Notes: a model not told the origin generated them from the sequence alone. DNA of 53,571 bases from Rhodothermaceae bacterium bin80 (GCA_002238805.1 MPNB01000013.1:1-53571), one strand, 5' to 3'. Numbered from the stretch's first letter, positions 27,766-37,707 are shown. Numbers and translations are program-made.

Positions 27766-29255
27766 TGCAGTCCTCTCCTGACAATGTTGCTCTGACAAGG
27801 CGGGAATTCATCTTGCTGACCACCTTTGCTGCGGCCATCCATGGAACCGGCTGTCGGAATACGAATGCTAAGGGTCCCAATATAGTCCTCATTTTTGCCG
27901 ATGATCTGGGATACGGTGACCTTGGCTGCTATGGATCCGAAACAATCAGAACGCCCTATCTGGATCGCATCGCTGCAGAAGGCATTCGATTCACCGATTA
28001 CCGTTCCCTTTGTTCGGTTTGCAGCCCTTCACGTGCCGCATTGTTGACAGGGCGGTATCCCTCGCGATGCGGGGTACCGTTCGCGGTGGGCGGGGTCTAC
28101 AGCGATCTGGGGCTTCAGGAAAGTGAAGTGACCGTGGCCGAACTGGTCAGAGCTCAAGGCTACAGGACGGCCTGCGTCGGCAAATGGCACCTGGGCATTC
28201 CGCGCGACTTTGACTTTAAAACGCATGAAGGGTTCACTGCGCGATCGGAATTTCACCCCGCCCGGCAAGGATTCGACCTGTTCTATGGAATGGTCGGCAA
28301 TTCAAGCCCAGATGGCTCTACGCCATTGCTGGAAAACGATGAAGTGGTGGATCCAGATGCCCATTTAACTACGATCACGGAGCACTTTACGCAACGAGCG
28401 GTCGAATTTATGCTGGCGGATCGTCGCCACCCGTTCCTGCTATACCTGTCGCACACGCGGGCCCATGCACCTTGGATGCCCAATCCAAGATTCGCAGGAC
28501 ATTCGCCTGCCGGCGTGTACGGTGACATGGTTGAGGAGATAGACTGGAGTGCCGGCCGGATCTTAGACGTGCTAGATGAATCCGGCCTGGCAGCCGAAAC
28601 ACTGGTGATATTCACCTCAGACAACGGACCTGGGCCCAACGGTTCCACCGGACCTTTCAGAGGCGGGAAAGGGAGCACATTTGAAGGGGGTATGCGAGTT
28701 CCCTGTATTATGCGCTGGCCTGTTCGTATTGAGGCGGGAACCGTAAGCGGCGCGATGGTCAATGCTATGGACCTGCTGCCTACAATTACCAGTATTACCG
28801 GTGCCGCGCTGCCTGCTGATCGCAAAGTGGATGGCAGAGATTTGTCCCCTCTTCTATTCGGAGAAGGGATTCAAGGGATGGACAATCGCGTATTCTACTA
28901 CTACAACGGTGTGAACCTGCAGGCAGTCCGCGAGGGTCGCTGGAAGCTGCACCTCCCTCGCAGTCCGCAGATGCTAGTCTGGTGGGAGTCGGGGCTTCGC
29001 GAACTTGAACAACCGCTGCTGTATGACTTGCAAGCGGACCCCGGAGAAACTCAGGATCTCGCTTCCGCGCATCCTGAAATAGTGGCACGATTGATGGCAG
29101 AGGCTGCGCGCGCGAGGGCCGAGCTGGGCTCATGGGATAAGACCGGAACGGATCAACTGCCGATCGTGCACCTGATGGACGATCGCCGGAGTCTGCGGCA
29201 CCTGCGTTCGCAGCAGGATCACCAGGCAATGGGTCGTAATCTCCCAAAAGAATAG
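27762..29255 (+). CDS. Second sulfatase, Tat-exported lipoprotein
   Basis: 497 residues. The N-terminus has LTRREFILLTTFAAAIHG and a Cys at 31 (H-G-T-G-C), again a twin-arginine signal with a lipobox-like end. Core motifs: IFADDLGYGD near 44-53, formylglycine motif C-S-P-S-R at 87-91, GKWHLG, SHTRAHAP, and FTSDNGPGPNGSTGPFRGGK. Compared with the first sulfatase the central loop (TARSEFHPARQGFDLFYGM) is longer, so the two may act on different sulfate positions of one glycan. It overlaps the ankyrin gene by four bases and is followed by the 926-aa gene after 54 bases. Confidence 0.92.
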   Translation: MMQSSPDNVALTRREFILLTTFAAAIHGTGCRNTNAKGPNIVLIFADDLGYGDLGCYGSETIRTPYLDRIAAEGIRFTDYRSLCSVCSPSRAALLTGRYPSRCGVPFAVGGVYSDLGLQESEVTVAELVRAQGYRTACVGKWHLGIPRDFDFKTHEGFTARSEFHPARQGFDLFYGMVGNSSPDGSTPLLENDEVVDPDAHLTTITEHFTQRAVEFMLADRRHPFLLYLSHTRAHAPWMPNPRFAGHSPAGVYGDMVEEIDWSAGRILDVLDESGLAAETLVIFTSDNGPGPNGSTGPFRGGKGSTFEGGMRVPCIMRWPVRIEAGTVSGAMVNAMDLLPTITSITGAALPADRKVDGRDLSPLLFGEGIQGMDNRVFYYYNGVNLQAVREGRWKLHLPRSPQMLVWWESGLRELEQPLLYDLQADPGETQDLASAHPEIVARLMAEAARARAELGSWDKTGTDQLPIVHLMDDRRSLRHLRSQQDHQAMGRNLPKE

Positions 29256-29309
29256 GCCCATTCAAAGAGTGAAAAGCCAACTATCGGTCAGGTAAGACTT
29301 AAGAGGACA

Positions 29310-32090
29310 ATGGTAACTAACGCTACAGTATCCGTGATCAGCTCGCGTGGCGGGCCTGTCGGCGCCGCCCGCGCGCCTCAATTCTCCGCAATGGGTCGGG
29401 TGATGGTCGCCATAGTTTGCACCAAAACCGCCAGGTTCTGTGCCCTCACACGCTGTGCCATAATCCTACTGTGGATGACCATCCTGGCTTCAGGGTCATC
29501 GGCACAGGTCAATGTACATCACACCGCAAACGGCTTGGAATTCTCCAACCAGCAGGTCAGGGTTGTCATTGAGAAAGATGAATTTGGAGTCAGTCAGCAC
29601 TTTTTTGCCGCCAGGGACGGGATTTGGGTGGAGGTGGCAGAGGCCTTCAGGCCGCCGTCCCCGCGACCTGTGACCACGACTGAGCTGTATTTGGATCGTT
29701 CCAATGAGCACGGTCGGGCGCTCGAAGTAGCGGATGACTACCGTATCATCGTCCCGGAGGTGCTTAGTACGTTTGAAATTGCGGGGCAGGACGAAGATCA
29801 GGTAACTGTGACGCTGTCGGGAAGTACACCAATCGCAGACATTGAGCAGTCGTTGACGCTGCGCAGCGGTGCGGCTTCGGTGCATATCAATGTTCGGGCT
29901 GAGCTAAAGGGTGACCCGCCTCAATTGGAATACCTGCTTTCCCCCATCGCATTTGCAGAAGAAGGTCCCCCGGAATTCAGTCATGCGCCCGCATACAAGC
30001 GTTCTCCCGGTGATGTCATTGCGGACCGTGTCTTTTTTGCGCCAGCAGCAATAGTGCAGACCGGCGGACAGGTTGCCGCCATTGTACCAGACCTGAATCT
30101 GATTAATGAGCACAGGGTCTATGCAGAACGGGCACGCCCCCAGAAGCATCGTTGGATTTTTGGAGTGCCGATTGACTCGTCCAGAATTACATTGCCAGCC
30201 GTGCTGGATCTGGAGCTTGTCTCAGGGATGACCAGTCAACCCCTGTTGGCCTACGGCCTGATGGATGTAATAGCGGAGCAGCACGTGTACTGGCGCCATG
30301 TTAACGCCGGAGGCACGTTTGTACGCACCCTTTCCGGCCATGAGTTGCAGTACGGCATGGATCTCCTCCTAGCTTCCGATGCGCCGGCGCACCGCGGCTA
30401 CCAGCGCGTTTCTCGATTCCTGTGGGAACACTATGGTCAGCACTATTTTCGGAAGCCACGACCACAGGCACTTCCATTTGCTGAATATGCCAGAGCCCTC
30501 TATCCGGCGAGCTTTGACTACAAGGGATTCACGGTGGAATTCGAGGACAATCAGCCGGTAATGGCCCACAGATCCCCGGACGGTCCACAGACATGGACGT
30601 CCTGGCAGGAGTGGGAGACGGACGGTCAGGACATGGGCATGTTTCGGCTGACAGCGCCCCAATGGTTTCATCTGACCTACATCACAGCCTGGTGGAACAA
30701 TGTCGCCGATGCGTTGGGGTTATCCTACTGGGGGGAGACATTGTCTGATGCATCATTCGCGGCGAAGGTCGACCGGATAATCAACTTGGTTCTGGATGCT
30801 CCGCAGAAACAGGGGATGTTTCCGTCCCTATATGACCTGGACAAGAAGTCCTGGCAGCGCAGCCTCTGGCGCTTTCCCGGGGAGGATTACGATCCGAATG
30901 AGACACGCACCTACTGGGACTGGGAGACCTCGGATTACCACACGGCCGCAGCAGCTGTTACGGTCGGCTACCTTATGGAATTCTATCGTCTCGGCCGGGA
31001 AGACCCGCACATTCTGGCATTTGCGCAGCGATTTGGGGATTTTTTGGTGGAAGAAATGGTCCCCGACGGTTCGGTGCCAGCTTGGTTTGATGCCAACCTG
31101 GAGCCACGGTTGTCCATGCGGTGGAATGCGGAAGGCGGGGCGAATGTATGGGTGCTCAGTGAGCTTTTTCGCGCAACGAAAGATACCCTTTACCTGGACG
31201 CGGCCAGACGAGCAGCAGGATTTCTCTTTAACGAAGTGCTGCCCACGCAGCGTTGGGTTGACTTCGAGGCACTATACTCGTGTGCGGTGAAGCCCGAAAC
31301 CTTCCACGATGATCGGACCGGGCAGCCGCCGCGCAATGCTATGGCCATGTCATGGGCGCTGCAGGGCTTTGTTTCAATGTACGAAACAACCGGAGAGCCC
31401 CAATACCTGGATGCAGCGGAGGCGGTCGCGGACTATGCAGGGCTGCTCCAGACGGTTTGGGCGCCGCACTATATCATCACGGCCTATCCTTTTGGCGGCT
31501 TCACCTCACAGATTGGAGATGCCGAATGGCTTGACCAGCGGGATCACCGATTCGCAGGCATTCTGGTACGTCTGGGACTGCTGACCGGTCGCCAGGATCT
31601 AATTGAACGCGGTGTCGCTGCGGCCCGCTCGTCCCTGACGCTGGTTACGCACCCCCGCCATACAGCCAACGGAATCTACAATGCACCTACGTTTCCCTTC
31701 GGATTGGGGCCGGAGAATATTGACCATGAAGGCTTTCCCCAGACCCCGCTACGTTCAGGGCCAAGTTGGGCGGAGGTTGGCGGTCTCATGGCCGCAGCAG
31801 ATGTGGTTAAACAGCTGGGAAGCGTCTATATTGATGTAGCTCGTGATATCGCCGTGGGCGTGGACGGACTGGCCGTTGAGGGCTATGACCTGGAAGGTCG
31901 CTCTCTCACCATAGATATAGCAAAGTTGATGTCTGAACTGCCCTTGCCGTATGAGGAGCCCTATCCGGCGGTTATTCGGATCGAGGGGCTGCCCGATGCG
32001 GGGCCCTATGACCTGACAATTGATGGTCAGACCTACCCGGGACTATACGCCGAGGATCTGACCAGCCATTCAATTACCATAATGCCTTGA
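29310..32090 (+). CDS. Large exported protein of unassigned family, probably a helical-toroid carbohydrate enzyme
   Basis: 926 residues from the ATG at 29310; AAGAGG lies only three bases before it, and a later ATG at 29391 is possible. The hydrophobic signal (CAIILLWMTILASGSSAQ) sits near residues 50-67, so the n-region is unusually long. Residues about 70-380 look like a beta-rich domain (GLEFSNQQVRVVIEKDEFG). Residues about 390-800 are helical with repeated W/Y/H/E motifs: TSWQEWETDGQDMGMF, YWDWETSDYHTAAAA, RWNAEGGANVWVLSEL, and YLDAARRAAGFLFNE. This resembles (alpha/alpha)6-toroid hydrolases, lyases or epimerases. I know no family that fits the whole. Downstream of two sulfatases it could be the chain-cleaving enzyme of this locus. 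Confidence 0.7.
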   Translation: MVTNATVSVISSRGGPVGAARAPQFSAMGRVMVAIVCTKTARFCALTRCAIILLWMTILASGSSAQVNVHHTANGLEFSNQQVRVVIEKDEFGVSQHFFAARDGIWVEVAEAFRPPSPRPVTTTELYLDRSNEHGRALEVADDYRIIVPEVLSTFEIAGQDEDQVTVTLSGSTPIADIEQSLTLRSGAASVHINVRAELKGDPPQLEYLLSPIAFAEEGPPEFSHAPAYKRSPGDVIADRVFFAPAAIVQTGGQVAAIVPDLNLINEHRVYAERARPQKHRWIFGVPIDSSRITLPAVLDLELVSGMTSQPLLAYGLMDVIAEQHVYWRHVNAGGTFVRTLSGHELQYGMDLLLASDAPAHRGYQRVSRFLWEHYGQHYFRKPRPQALPFAEYARALYPASFDYKGFTVEFEDNQPVMAHRSPDGPQTWTSWQEWETDGQDMGMFRLTAPQWFHLTYITAWWNNVADALGLSYWGETLSDASFAAKVDRIINLVLDAPQKQGMFPSLYDLDKKSWQRSLWRFPGEDYDPNETRTYWDWETSDYHTAAAAVTVGYLMEFYRLGREDPHILAFAQRFGDFLVEEMVPDGSVPAWFDANLEPRLSMRWNAEGGANVWVLSELFRATKDTLYLDAARRAAGFLFNEVLPTQRWVDFEALYSCAVKPETFHDDRTGQPPRNAMAMSWALQGFVSMYETTGEPQYLDAAEAVADYAGLLQTVWAPHYIITAYPFGGFTSQIGDAEWLDQRDHRFAGILVRLGLLTGRQDLIERGVAAARSSLTLVTHPRHTANGIYNAPTFPFGLGPENIDHEGFPQTPLRSGPSWAEVGGLMAAADVVKQLGSVYIDVARDIAVGVDGLAVEGYDLEGRSLTIDIAKLMSELPLPYEEPYPAVIRIEGLPDAGPYDLTIDGQTYPGLYAEDLTSHSITIMP

Positions 32091-32147
32091 AACTCAGGTT
32101 TGTATATTTCACGAACCACAGCCTAGGATCAATAATCTGACGCGCTG

Positions 32148-33383
32148 ATGACGACAAAATGCGCTATAGTGACTGCACTAATTTTGCTCGCAGCCTGCAA
32201 CCCGCCCGCAACCACCATGGAGCCACTCCCCGAGACCGCCGCTTTCGGTGCGGACCTTGAATTTCTGCAGGAGCACACCAGCCTGGTGGTGCTCACTGAC
32301 GCTGATGCGCAGGCACAGGTTGCCGTCAGCCCAGACATGCAGGGGCGTGTGTTGACCAGTACGGCCCAGGGCAGCGAAGGCACCAGCTTCGGCTGGATTA
32401 ACAGGCCCGTGATTGCTTCCGGTCAGCGGCGGAAACACATCAATGTGTTTGGCGGGGAGGACCGCTTCTGGCTTGGCCCCGAGGGCGGACAGTTCTCGAT
32501 ATACTTCAAGGAGGGAGATCCTTTCGATCTGGATCACTGGCAAGTACCGGAGGAGATTGACTGGGGGCTGTGGGCGCTCGTATCCCAGTCTGCCGAGCAG
32601 GTCGCGTTTGAAAAAGACATGCGGCTTGAGAACTATTCTGGAACGGTCTTCGACCTGAAGGTGGACCGTTCGGTGCGGTTGCTCTCTGTGGACACCGTAA
32701 ATGTACTTCTGGGGCTGGAAATCGACCCCGGTATCCACATGGTAGCGTTCGAATCCGTCAACACGGTCACCAATACCGGGAGCGAAGCCTGGACTGCAGA
32801 GACCGGACTTCTGTCTATCTGGATTCTGGGGATGTACAATCCGTCGCCGACGACAACCGTGGTGGTACCCTACGCGGCTGGCAGTGAAGAGGCTGCCGGC
32901 CCAGTGGTGAATGCGGCCTATTTTGGGGAGGTGCCCGCAGACAGGCTAACGCACGATGACGAGGTCGTTTATTTCAAGGGTGATGGCGAATTCCGCAGCA
33001 AGATCGGGTTTTCCAAGGCACGCAGCATGCCGACATTCGGAAGCTATGACGCAGCCAACGGGGTGCTGACGCTGGTACAGTATACCCGGCCGGATGAGGA
33101 TGATCTGTACGTTAACTCCATGTGGGAACTCCAGGAAGACCCGTTCAATGGCGATGTGGTCAACAGCTACAATGATGGCCCCCCGGAGGTAGGCGTACCC
33201 CCATTGGGTCCCTTTTATGAACTGGAAACCTCTTCTCCAGCAATGGCCCTGGCACCAGGTGAAGCGCATACACATGTGCATCGCACGATCCATTTACAGG
33301 GAGATGAGGCAGCGCTTGATCGCACGGCCGTAGCGGTGCTTGGCAAATCTTTAGGTACAATCCGGTCCGTATTCGTCGAGTAG
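32148..33383 (+). CDS. Lipoprotein with mutarotase-like features (DUF6786-like)
   Basis: 411 residues. Short lipoprotein signal MTTKCAIVTALILLAAC with Cys at 17. The mature part is beta-rich with VSPDMQGRVLTSTAQG, NVFGGEDRFWLGPEGGQFS and a closing ALAPGEAHTHVHRTIHLQG. The GED-x-F-W-L-G-PEGG block recalls proteins annotated DUF6786, which look like galactose-mutarotase-type beta-sandwiches; I recall this from memory. The fold often binds sugars. It lies 57 bases after the 926-aa gene in the same orientation and may be a glycan-binding or anomer-converting accessory. No catalytic residue can be assigned. Confidence 0.68.
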   Translation: MTTKCAIVTALILLAACNPPATTMEPLPETAAFGADLEFLQEHTSLVVLTDADAQAQVAVSPDMQGRVLTSTAQGSEGTSFGWINRPVIASGQRRKHINVFGGEDRFWLGPEGGQFSIYFKEGDPFDLDHWQVPEEIDWGLWALVSQSAEQVAFEKDMRLENYSGTVFDLKVDRSVRLLSVDTVNVLLGLEIDPGIHMVAFESVNTVTNTGSEAWTAETGLLSIWILGMYNPSPTTTVVVPYAAGSEEAAGPVVNAAYFGEVPADRLTHDDEVVYFKGDGEFRSKIGFSKARSMPTFGSYDAANGVLTLVQYTRPDEDDLYVNSMWELQEDPFNGDVVNSYNDGPPEVGVPPLGPFYELETSSPAMALAPGEAHTHVHRTIHLQGDEAALDRTAVAVLGKSLGTIRSVFVE

Positions 33384-33621
33384 TTGAAGGCGAATTCTAC
33401 ACAAGTGATCTGAGGCGATGGCTAATAAACGGGACTGCCAGCCAAGGTCATATGCCCGGCAAATAGTCCTGCGATCTGGCCGAGGGGCAACGGGCATCTG
33501 GCCGAATGCGAAAGGTTCCACGCGAATGCCAGCATCGTGGCCGCCCCAAGGTATTTCCCCTTGAACGCTTGGGATCAACAGTTGACAGGTATATTCCACT
33601 ATCATCAAAAACGCGCTCTGA

Positions 33622-34944
33622 ATGCAGAACATAGCGAGCAAAACAGTACCCGGCAGGCAATTGGCGGGCACGCTAGTTCCCCGTAAGTATCTGTGGCCCT
33701 TCATACTGCTGACCAGTCTGTTTGCCTTCTGGGGTCTGGCAAACAACATGACGGATGTACTACTGGCCACCTTCAAGAAGATCATGAGCATGTCTGATTT
33801 CCAGACCAGTTGGATTCAGATTGCCTTCTACGGATCCTATTTCTGTCTGGCGCTGCCAGCGGCTGTTTATATTCGACGCTTCAGTTACAAGTCGGGGGTG
33901 ATGCTGGGGCTGGGTCTGTTTGCGGCTGGAGCGTTGCTTTTTTATCCCGCCAGCCAGACGATGGTATACGGACATTTTCTGGTAGCGCTGTTCATTCTGG
34001 CGGGCGGTCTTTCGATACTGGAAACGAGCGCCAACCCGTACGCGATCGCCATGGGGCCGGAGGCCAGTGCAACCCGCCGACTAAACCTCGCTCAGTCCTT
34101 TAATCCGCTGGGCTCTATTACGGGTGTGATTCTGGGGAAGATTTTCATCCTCTCCGGTCTCAACGAGGCATCCACCCAGGAACGGGCGCAGATGGCTCCA
34201 GAGCAGCTGCAACAAATGCAAGAGGCGGAGCTGGCGGCGGTCATGGGGCCGTATGTGACCGTTGCCTGCATCATTGTTGGGGTGGGGATTCTATTTGCCG
34301 TTACCAAATTCCCCCGGGCTTCAGACCACGATACGTCGGTAAATTTGTTGCCGACACTTAGGCGGCTGCTGGGACGCTCGCATTACGTCAAGGGTGTGAT
34401 TGCCCAGTTCTTTTATGTAGGCGCCCAGATTGGCGTATGGTCATTTACGATCCGCTACGTGATGAACGAGCTGGAAATGAACGAAGCGTCCGCCGCCAAC
34501 TACTATCTGGCCTCGATTCTGTTGTTTTCGGCGTCCCGATTTGTGTGCACCGCACTGATGAAGATTCTTTCGCCGCAACGTCTGCTGAGCGTGATGGCTG
34601 CCGGTGCGTGCGGATTCACGCTGCTGGTGATCCTGGTTGGAGGGCAGGTCGGTGCCGTTGCGCTAGTAGGGGTTTCTGGATGCATGTCGCTGATGTTTCC
34701 GACCATTTACGGCCTAGCCGTGGAGGGATTGGGAGAAGACGCCAAGATTGGCGCTTCTGGACTCGTGATGGCTATTCTGGGAGGAGCTGTATTGACCGCC
34801 CTGCAGGGTCAGGTGTCCGATCTGGCAGGTATCCATGCGGCGTATCTGGTCCCGCTGGGCTGCTTCCTGATAATTCTGTACTATGGCATGCGGGGCAACC
34901 GGGTGCGGACCCCTAATGACCAACGATTTGCTGACGCTTCATAG
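33622..34944 (+). CDS. FucP-family sugar:proton symporter (MFS)
   Basis: 440 residues, about 12 hydrophobic segments. The opening LLTSLFAFWGLANNMTDVLL and the blocks ILETSANPYAI and RLNLAQSFNPLGSITG are signatures of the FucP group of the major facilitator family. E. coli FucP carries L-fucose, but related proteins carry glucose, galactose or other sugars, so the substrate is open. It sits in the inner membrane and would bring in the monosaccharide released by the upstream enzymes. The 238-base gap before it suggests it may have its own promoter. It is convergent with the following isomerase-like gene. Confidence 0.88.
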   Translation: MQNIASKTVPGRQLAGTLVPRKYLWPFILLTSLFAFWGLANNMTDVLLATFKKIMSMSDFQTSWIQIAFYGSYFCLALPAAVYIRRFSYKSGVMLGLGLFAAGALLFYPASQTMVYGHFLVALFILAGGLSILETSANPYAIAMGPEASATRRLNLAQSFNPLGSITGVILGKIFILSGLNEASTQERAQMAPEQLQQMQEAELAAVMGPYVTVACIIVGVGILFAVTKFPRASDHDTSVNLLPTLRRLLGRSHYVKGVIAQFFYVGAQIGVWSFTIRYVMNELEMNEASAANYYLASILLFSASRFVCTALMKILSPQRLLSVMAAGACGFTLLVILVGGQVGAVALVGVSGCMSLMFPTIYGLAVEGLGEDAKIGASGLVMAILGGAVLTALQGQVSDLAGIHAAYLVPLGCFLIILYYGMRGNRVRTPNDQRFADAS

Positions 34945-35175
34945 CTAGTCAAACAACGAGCCACCGATTGCGGCGTAAAAGTTTTCGGTCAGCATGCTGC
35001 TTTATCGCAGTGCCGTAAAACCTCGTCCCTTGGGGCGGGGAGTTGTCACAATGGCAGGCAGGTCTTTGGTCATCGGAACCCAGTTGGGTTATTTCTGGTA
35101 AGCCGATTCGTGCTCAGCAGGTGCACAGGATGCGGTATTTGGGCACCAATCTCCGTGGCGGGCCAAGGTCGACGG

Positions 35176-36150
35176 TTATTCCGCAGTAGAAATTGACGAC
35201 AGGTATTGATAACTGGCTTTGAGCGTCTGATCGGGGTCGGCAGCCAGATCGCGCTCCAGATAGAAGTGCTCCACACCGGTCATGGATGCCACTTCAAGGA
35301 TCCCGGCAAGATCCAACACTCCTTCACCGGCATCCGCCATGTTGGGAAAAAGCGGTATCCACTGGGACGGATCGCCCCCGTCACCCTCAAATCGGACCAA
35401 CTCGGTCATGTCCTTGATATGCATAAGCTTAAAGCGACCGGGATAGGCCTTCAGATATTCCATCGGATCGGCCCGTCCCGCCGTCATCCAGAATACATCC
35501 ATTTCCATGACGACCAGTTCTGGATCCGTGCGGTCCAGGATCAGATTGAACGGAATGATGCCTTCCAATTCCACAAGCCCGTAGCCATGGTTGTGGTAGA
35601 GAAACTGGAGCCCCACTTCCTTCATGGCCAGGCCGATTTCATTGAAGGTATCGGCAATTCGCCGGTAATCATCCAGGTTGGTGCGCAGTTCCGGCGGTAT
35701 GGCCGCGATGCCGGCGTATTGGTGTCCCAGCTCCTGTGAAGCCTCGCCTACTTCGTCCAGCCGGGTTTGGAGGGTCCCGAGATCAATATGCATAGAAGGT
35801 GAGGTAAGGCCGTTGGCATCCAAAATGTTACGGACCTGCTGTGGGGTATGCCCATAGTAGCCGCTCTGGGAGAGACCGATGGATTTGGCTATAGGCTCCC
35901 AGGAAGCCACCGCCTCCGGCACGGAGTAGGGGTAGGGGCCGAACAATTCGACTTCCTTATAGCCAATGGTGGCCAGTCTTGCCATAGCGCCCGAAAAATC
36001 CTCTTCCAGCAACTTCGGAATCGTAAACAACCCCAGGCCTACACGTTCAATCCGCGATTGGGTTCGCACCGGGCGTACGGATGGAGTCCTGAGCGCAATA
36101 CCAATCGGTATTGCAGCTGCTGATCTGATAAAGTCCCGTCGGGTGATCAT
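35176..36150 (-). CDS. Tat-exported sugar-phosphate isomerase/epimerase-like TIM-barrel protein
   Basis: 324 residues from the ATG at 36150, which puts the twin-arginine motif (ITRRDFIRSAAAIPIGIAL) at the N-terminus. An in-frame ATG at 36183 only adds a hydrophobic stretch and is less likely. The body is a xylose-isomerase-like TIM barrel: GLGLFTIPKLL, GYKEVELFGPYPYSV, FLYHNHGYGLVEL, VVMEMDVFWM, LMHIKDM and HFYLERD give the usual Glu/His/Asp metal-binding layout. Exported members of this family are common in Bacteroidota sugar loci, and their reactions are mostly unknown. Convergent with the FucP-like gene. Confidence 0.85.
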   Translation of the reverse strand: MITRRDFIRSAAAIPIGIALRTPSVRPVRTQSRIERVGLGLFTIPKLLEEDFSGAMARLATIGYKEVELFGPYPYSVPEAVASWEPIAKSIGLSQSGYYGHTPQQVRNILDANGLTSPSMHIDLGTLQTRLDEVGEASQELGHQYAGIAAIPPELRTNLDDYRRIADTFNEIGLAMKEVGLQFLYHNHGYGLVELEGIIPFNLILDRTDPELVVMEMDVFWMTAGRADPMEYLKAYPGRFKLMHIKDMTELVRFEGDGGDPSQWIPLFPNMADAGEGVLDLAGILEVASMTGVEHFYLERDLAADPDQTLKASYQYLSSISTAE

Positions 36151-36402
36151 GGTCAATAATGTAAGTAGAAGTCGTGCCGACACGTTTGATTGTGAATTTA
36201 ATGGATTTAGACATAAGTGTAATGGCTCAGTCCTATCGAATCGGCCTTGGGCCCCCCTCTATTTGTTCCATTAGGAAGATCTATTGCCACGTTTTTGCGA
36301 GTTTTGATGGAATCAGCCCTTTCTCACCTTGGAGCCTGCTCGCAGGCGGCCTTTGAACGTAATCAATAAATACACCTTGGAGATGAATTCACGTTCAAGT
36401 CT

Positions 36403-37417
36403 ATGGAGACTCTTTTTGTGCTTCCCTCCAACCGGTCAATCCAGATGAAATCGGCCGGCAGCAATCCCACGATTTCGGACGCGGGGGCGTTGTTGATGCG
36501 GTCGGTGATTGCGCAAACGGGGATCGCTGAATTTCTTGAGGGTTCGGTTGCGCGATCCCCGGGATCCGCATCGTGTACACTACCCGTTGGTGTAGTTGCT
36601 TATGCAGTGGCTTCTGCAGTTGATGCAGGGATAGTACGGCTTGTGGACGGAGCGAGTGAGCACGGACGTCACATTTGGTGCGTCCACCAGTTTCAAACGG
36701 GGCGATGGGGTCGTCGACTCGGATCACCCCTTAGCGTCGCAGTCGGCCATGTCGCATCTGTTAGCCTTGCTCAGCACAGCGGGCAATCTCTCGCACTTGC
36801 AGGCAGCGGTTCAGAACCTGGTGATTGAACATATGCGGGTCCGCAACGGAGGCCGGCTTCTGTCGCTTTCGTCTTCACCACGCTCCAAGTCGCATTACCG
36901 TCAGGTACCGATTGCCCGTGAGGAGGGTGTTGAGGTCAAGGAGGATACTGAAGTCGTTGCGGAAAATGCCGTGCGCCTTCAGATCTACCTGCTGGTTTAC
37001 AAGCTTTTTTACATCAGTCGGTGCACCTTGCATAGCCCACCCCCGCCGGTGGAGTCTGAAACCGATGAGGATCCGCAGGCGCCTACGCAGGGGGTCGAGG
37101 ATCTGCGTGAAACTGTGCCATCTGAAACCCAGTTGGACGAATCAACGGAGGCAGTCTTGAAGACTGAGGTGGAGCCGCACCTGGATGCGGACGATAGCAC
37201 TGCCGTAGACCCGGTATCCGCGGAAGTGCCTCACTTGCACATTAACTCCTTCAGACTGTACCTGCTGAAGGTTGGTGCAACCCTGGCACGCCATGCCTGC
37301 TATGTAACGTTCTATATCGCCTTCTCAGCGGTGCAGGCATGGCAGTGTTTTTGGGAGCACTTTCAGCAGTTGCGCTGGCATGCTTGCCCGACTTCTGATG
37401 CCGGTCATCTCATTTGA
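36403..37417 (+). pseudogene. Decayed IS1380-type transposase gene
   Basis: Three blocks of an IS1380-family transposase occur in order but in different frames. Near 36470-36560 the frame reads DAGALLMRSVIAQTGIAEFL. After a frameshift, near 36700-36800, comes DHPLASQSAMSHLLALL, matching the L-A-S-Q-P-T-x-S-R block. Near 37240-37380 comes LLKVGATLARHACYV and then FQQLRW, like the C-terminal K-V-x-A-R-x-x-R-x-A-R segment. The catalytic middle is missing and replaced by Glu/Asp/Pro-rich sequence. A shorter relic of the same type is at 290-425. Confidence 0.6.
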
Positions 37418-37707
37418 AGTGCCCCTTGAAACGGATTTAAAACAGAGAAAATTACCGCATGGGATTGGACTATCCACACGGTACGCGCAGCTTCGGAATT
37501 TCCCCTGGTCAAGCGCATAAATACGGTGCATGGCCTCGTTTGCGGTCTTCATCGCCAAGGCGACACCACACTTTTCACCCCACACCGACAACCCTGACTG
37601 AACCCCATCCAAATGCACACGTTGCAACCTGTGTGGCAAGCTCGTGATGAATGAATAACGGGTAACAGTATCATATTGTGAGTTACAGAACAAACGCCAA
37701 CAGAGCG

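Noticed and set aside
33622..34944. Calling the permease a fucose transporter and the locus a fucoidan pathway
   Set aside because: FucP relatives carry several sugars, and no fucosidase or fucose kinase/isomerase/aldolase gene is recognised here.
34945..35175. G+C-rich stretch CCTCGTCCCTTGGGGCGGGG as a terminator between the convergent FucP-like and isomerase genes
   Set aside because: The arms pair poorly and no T run follows.
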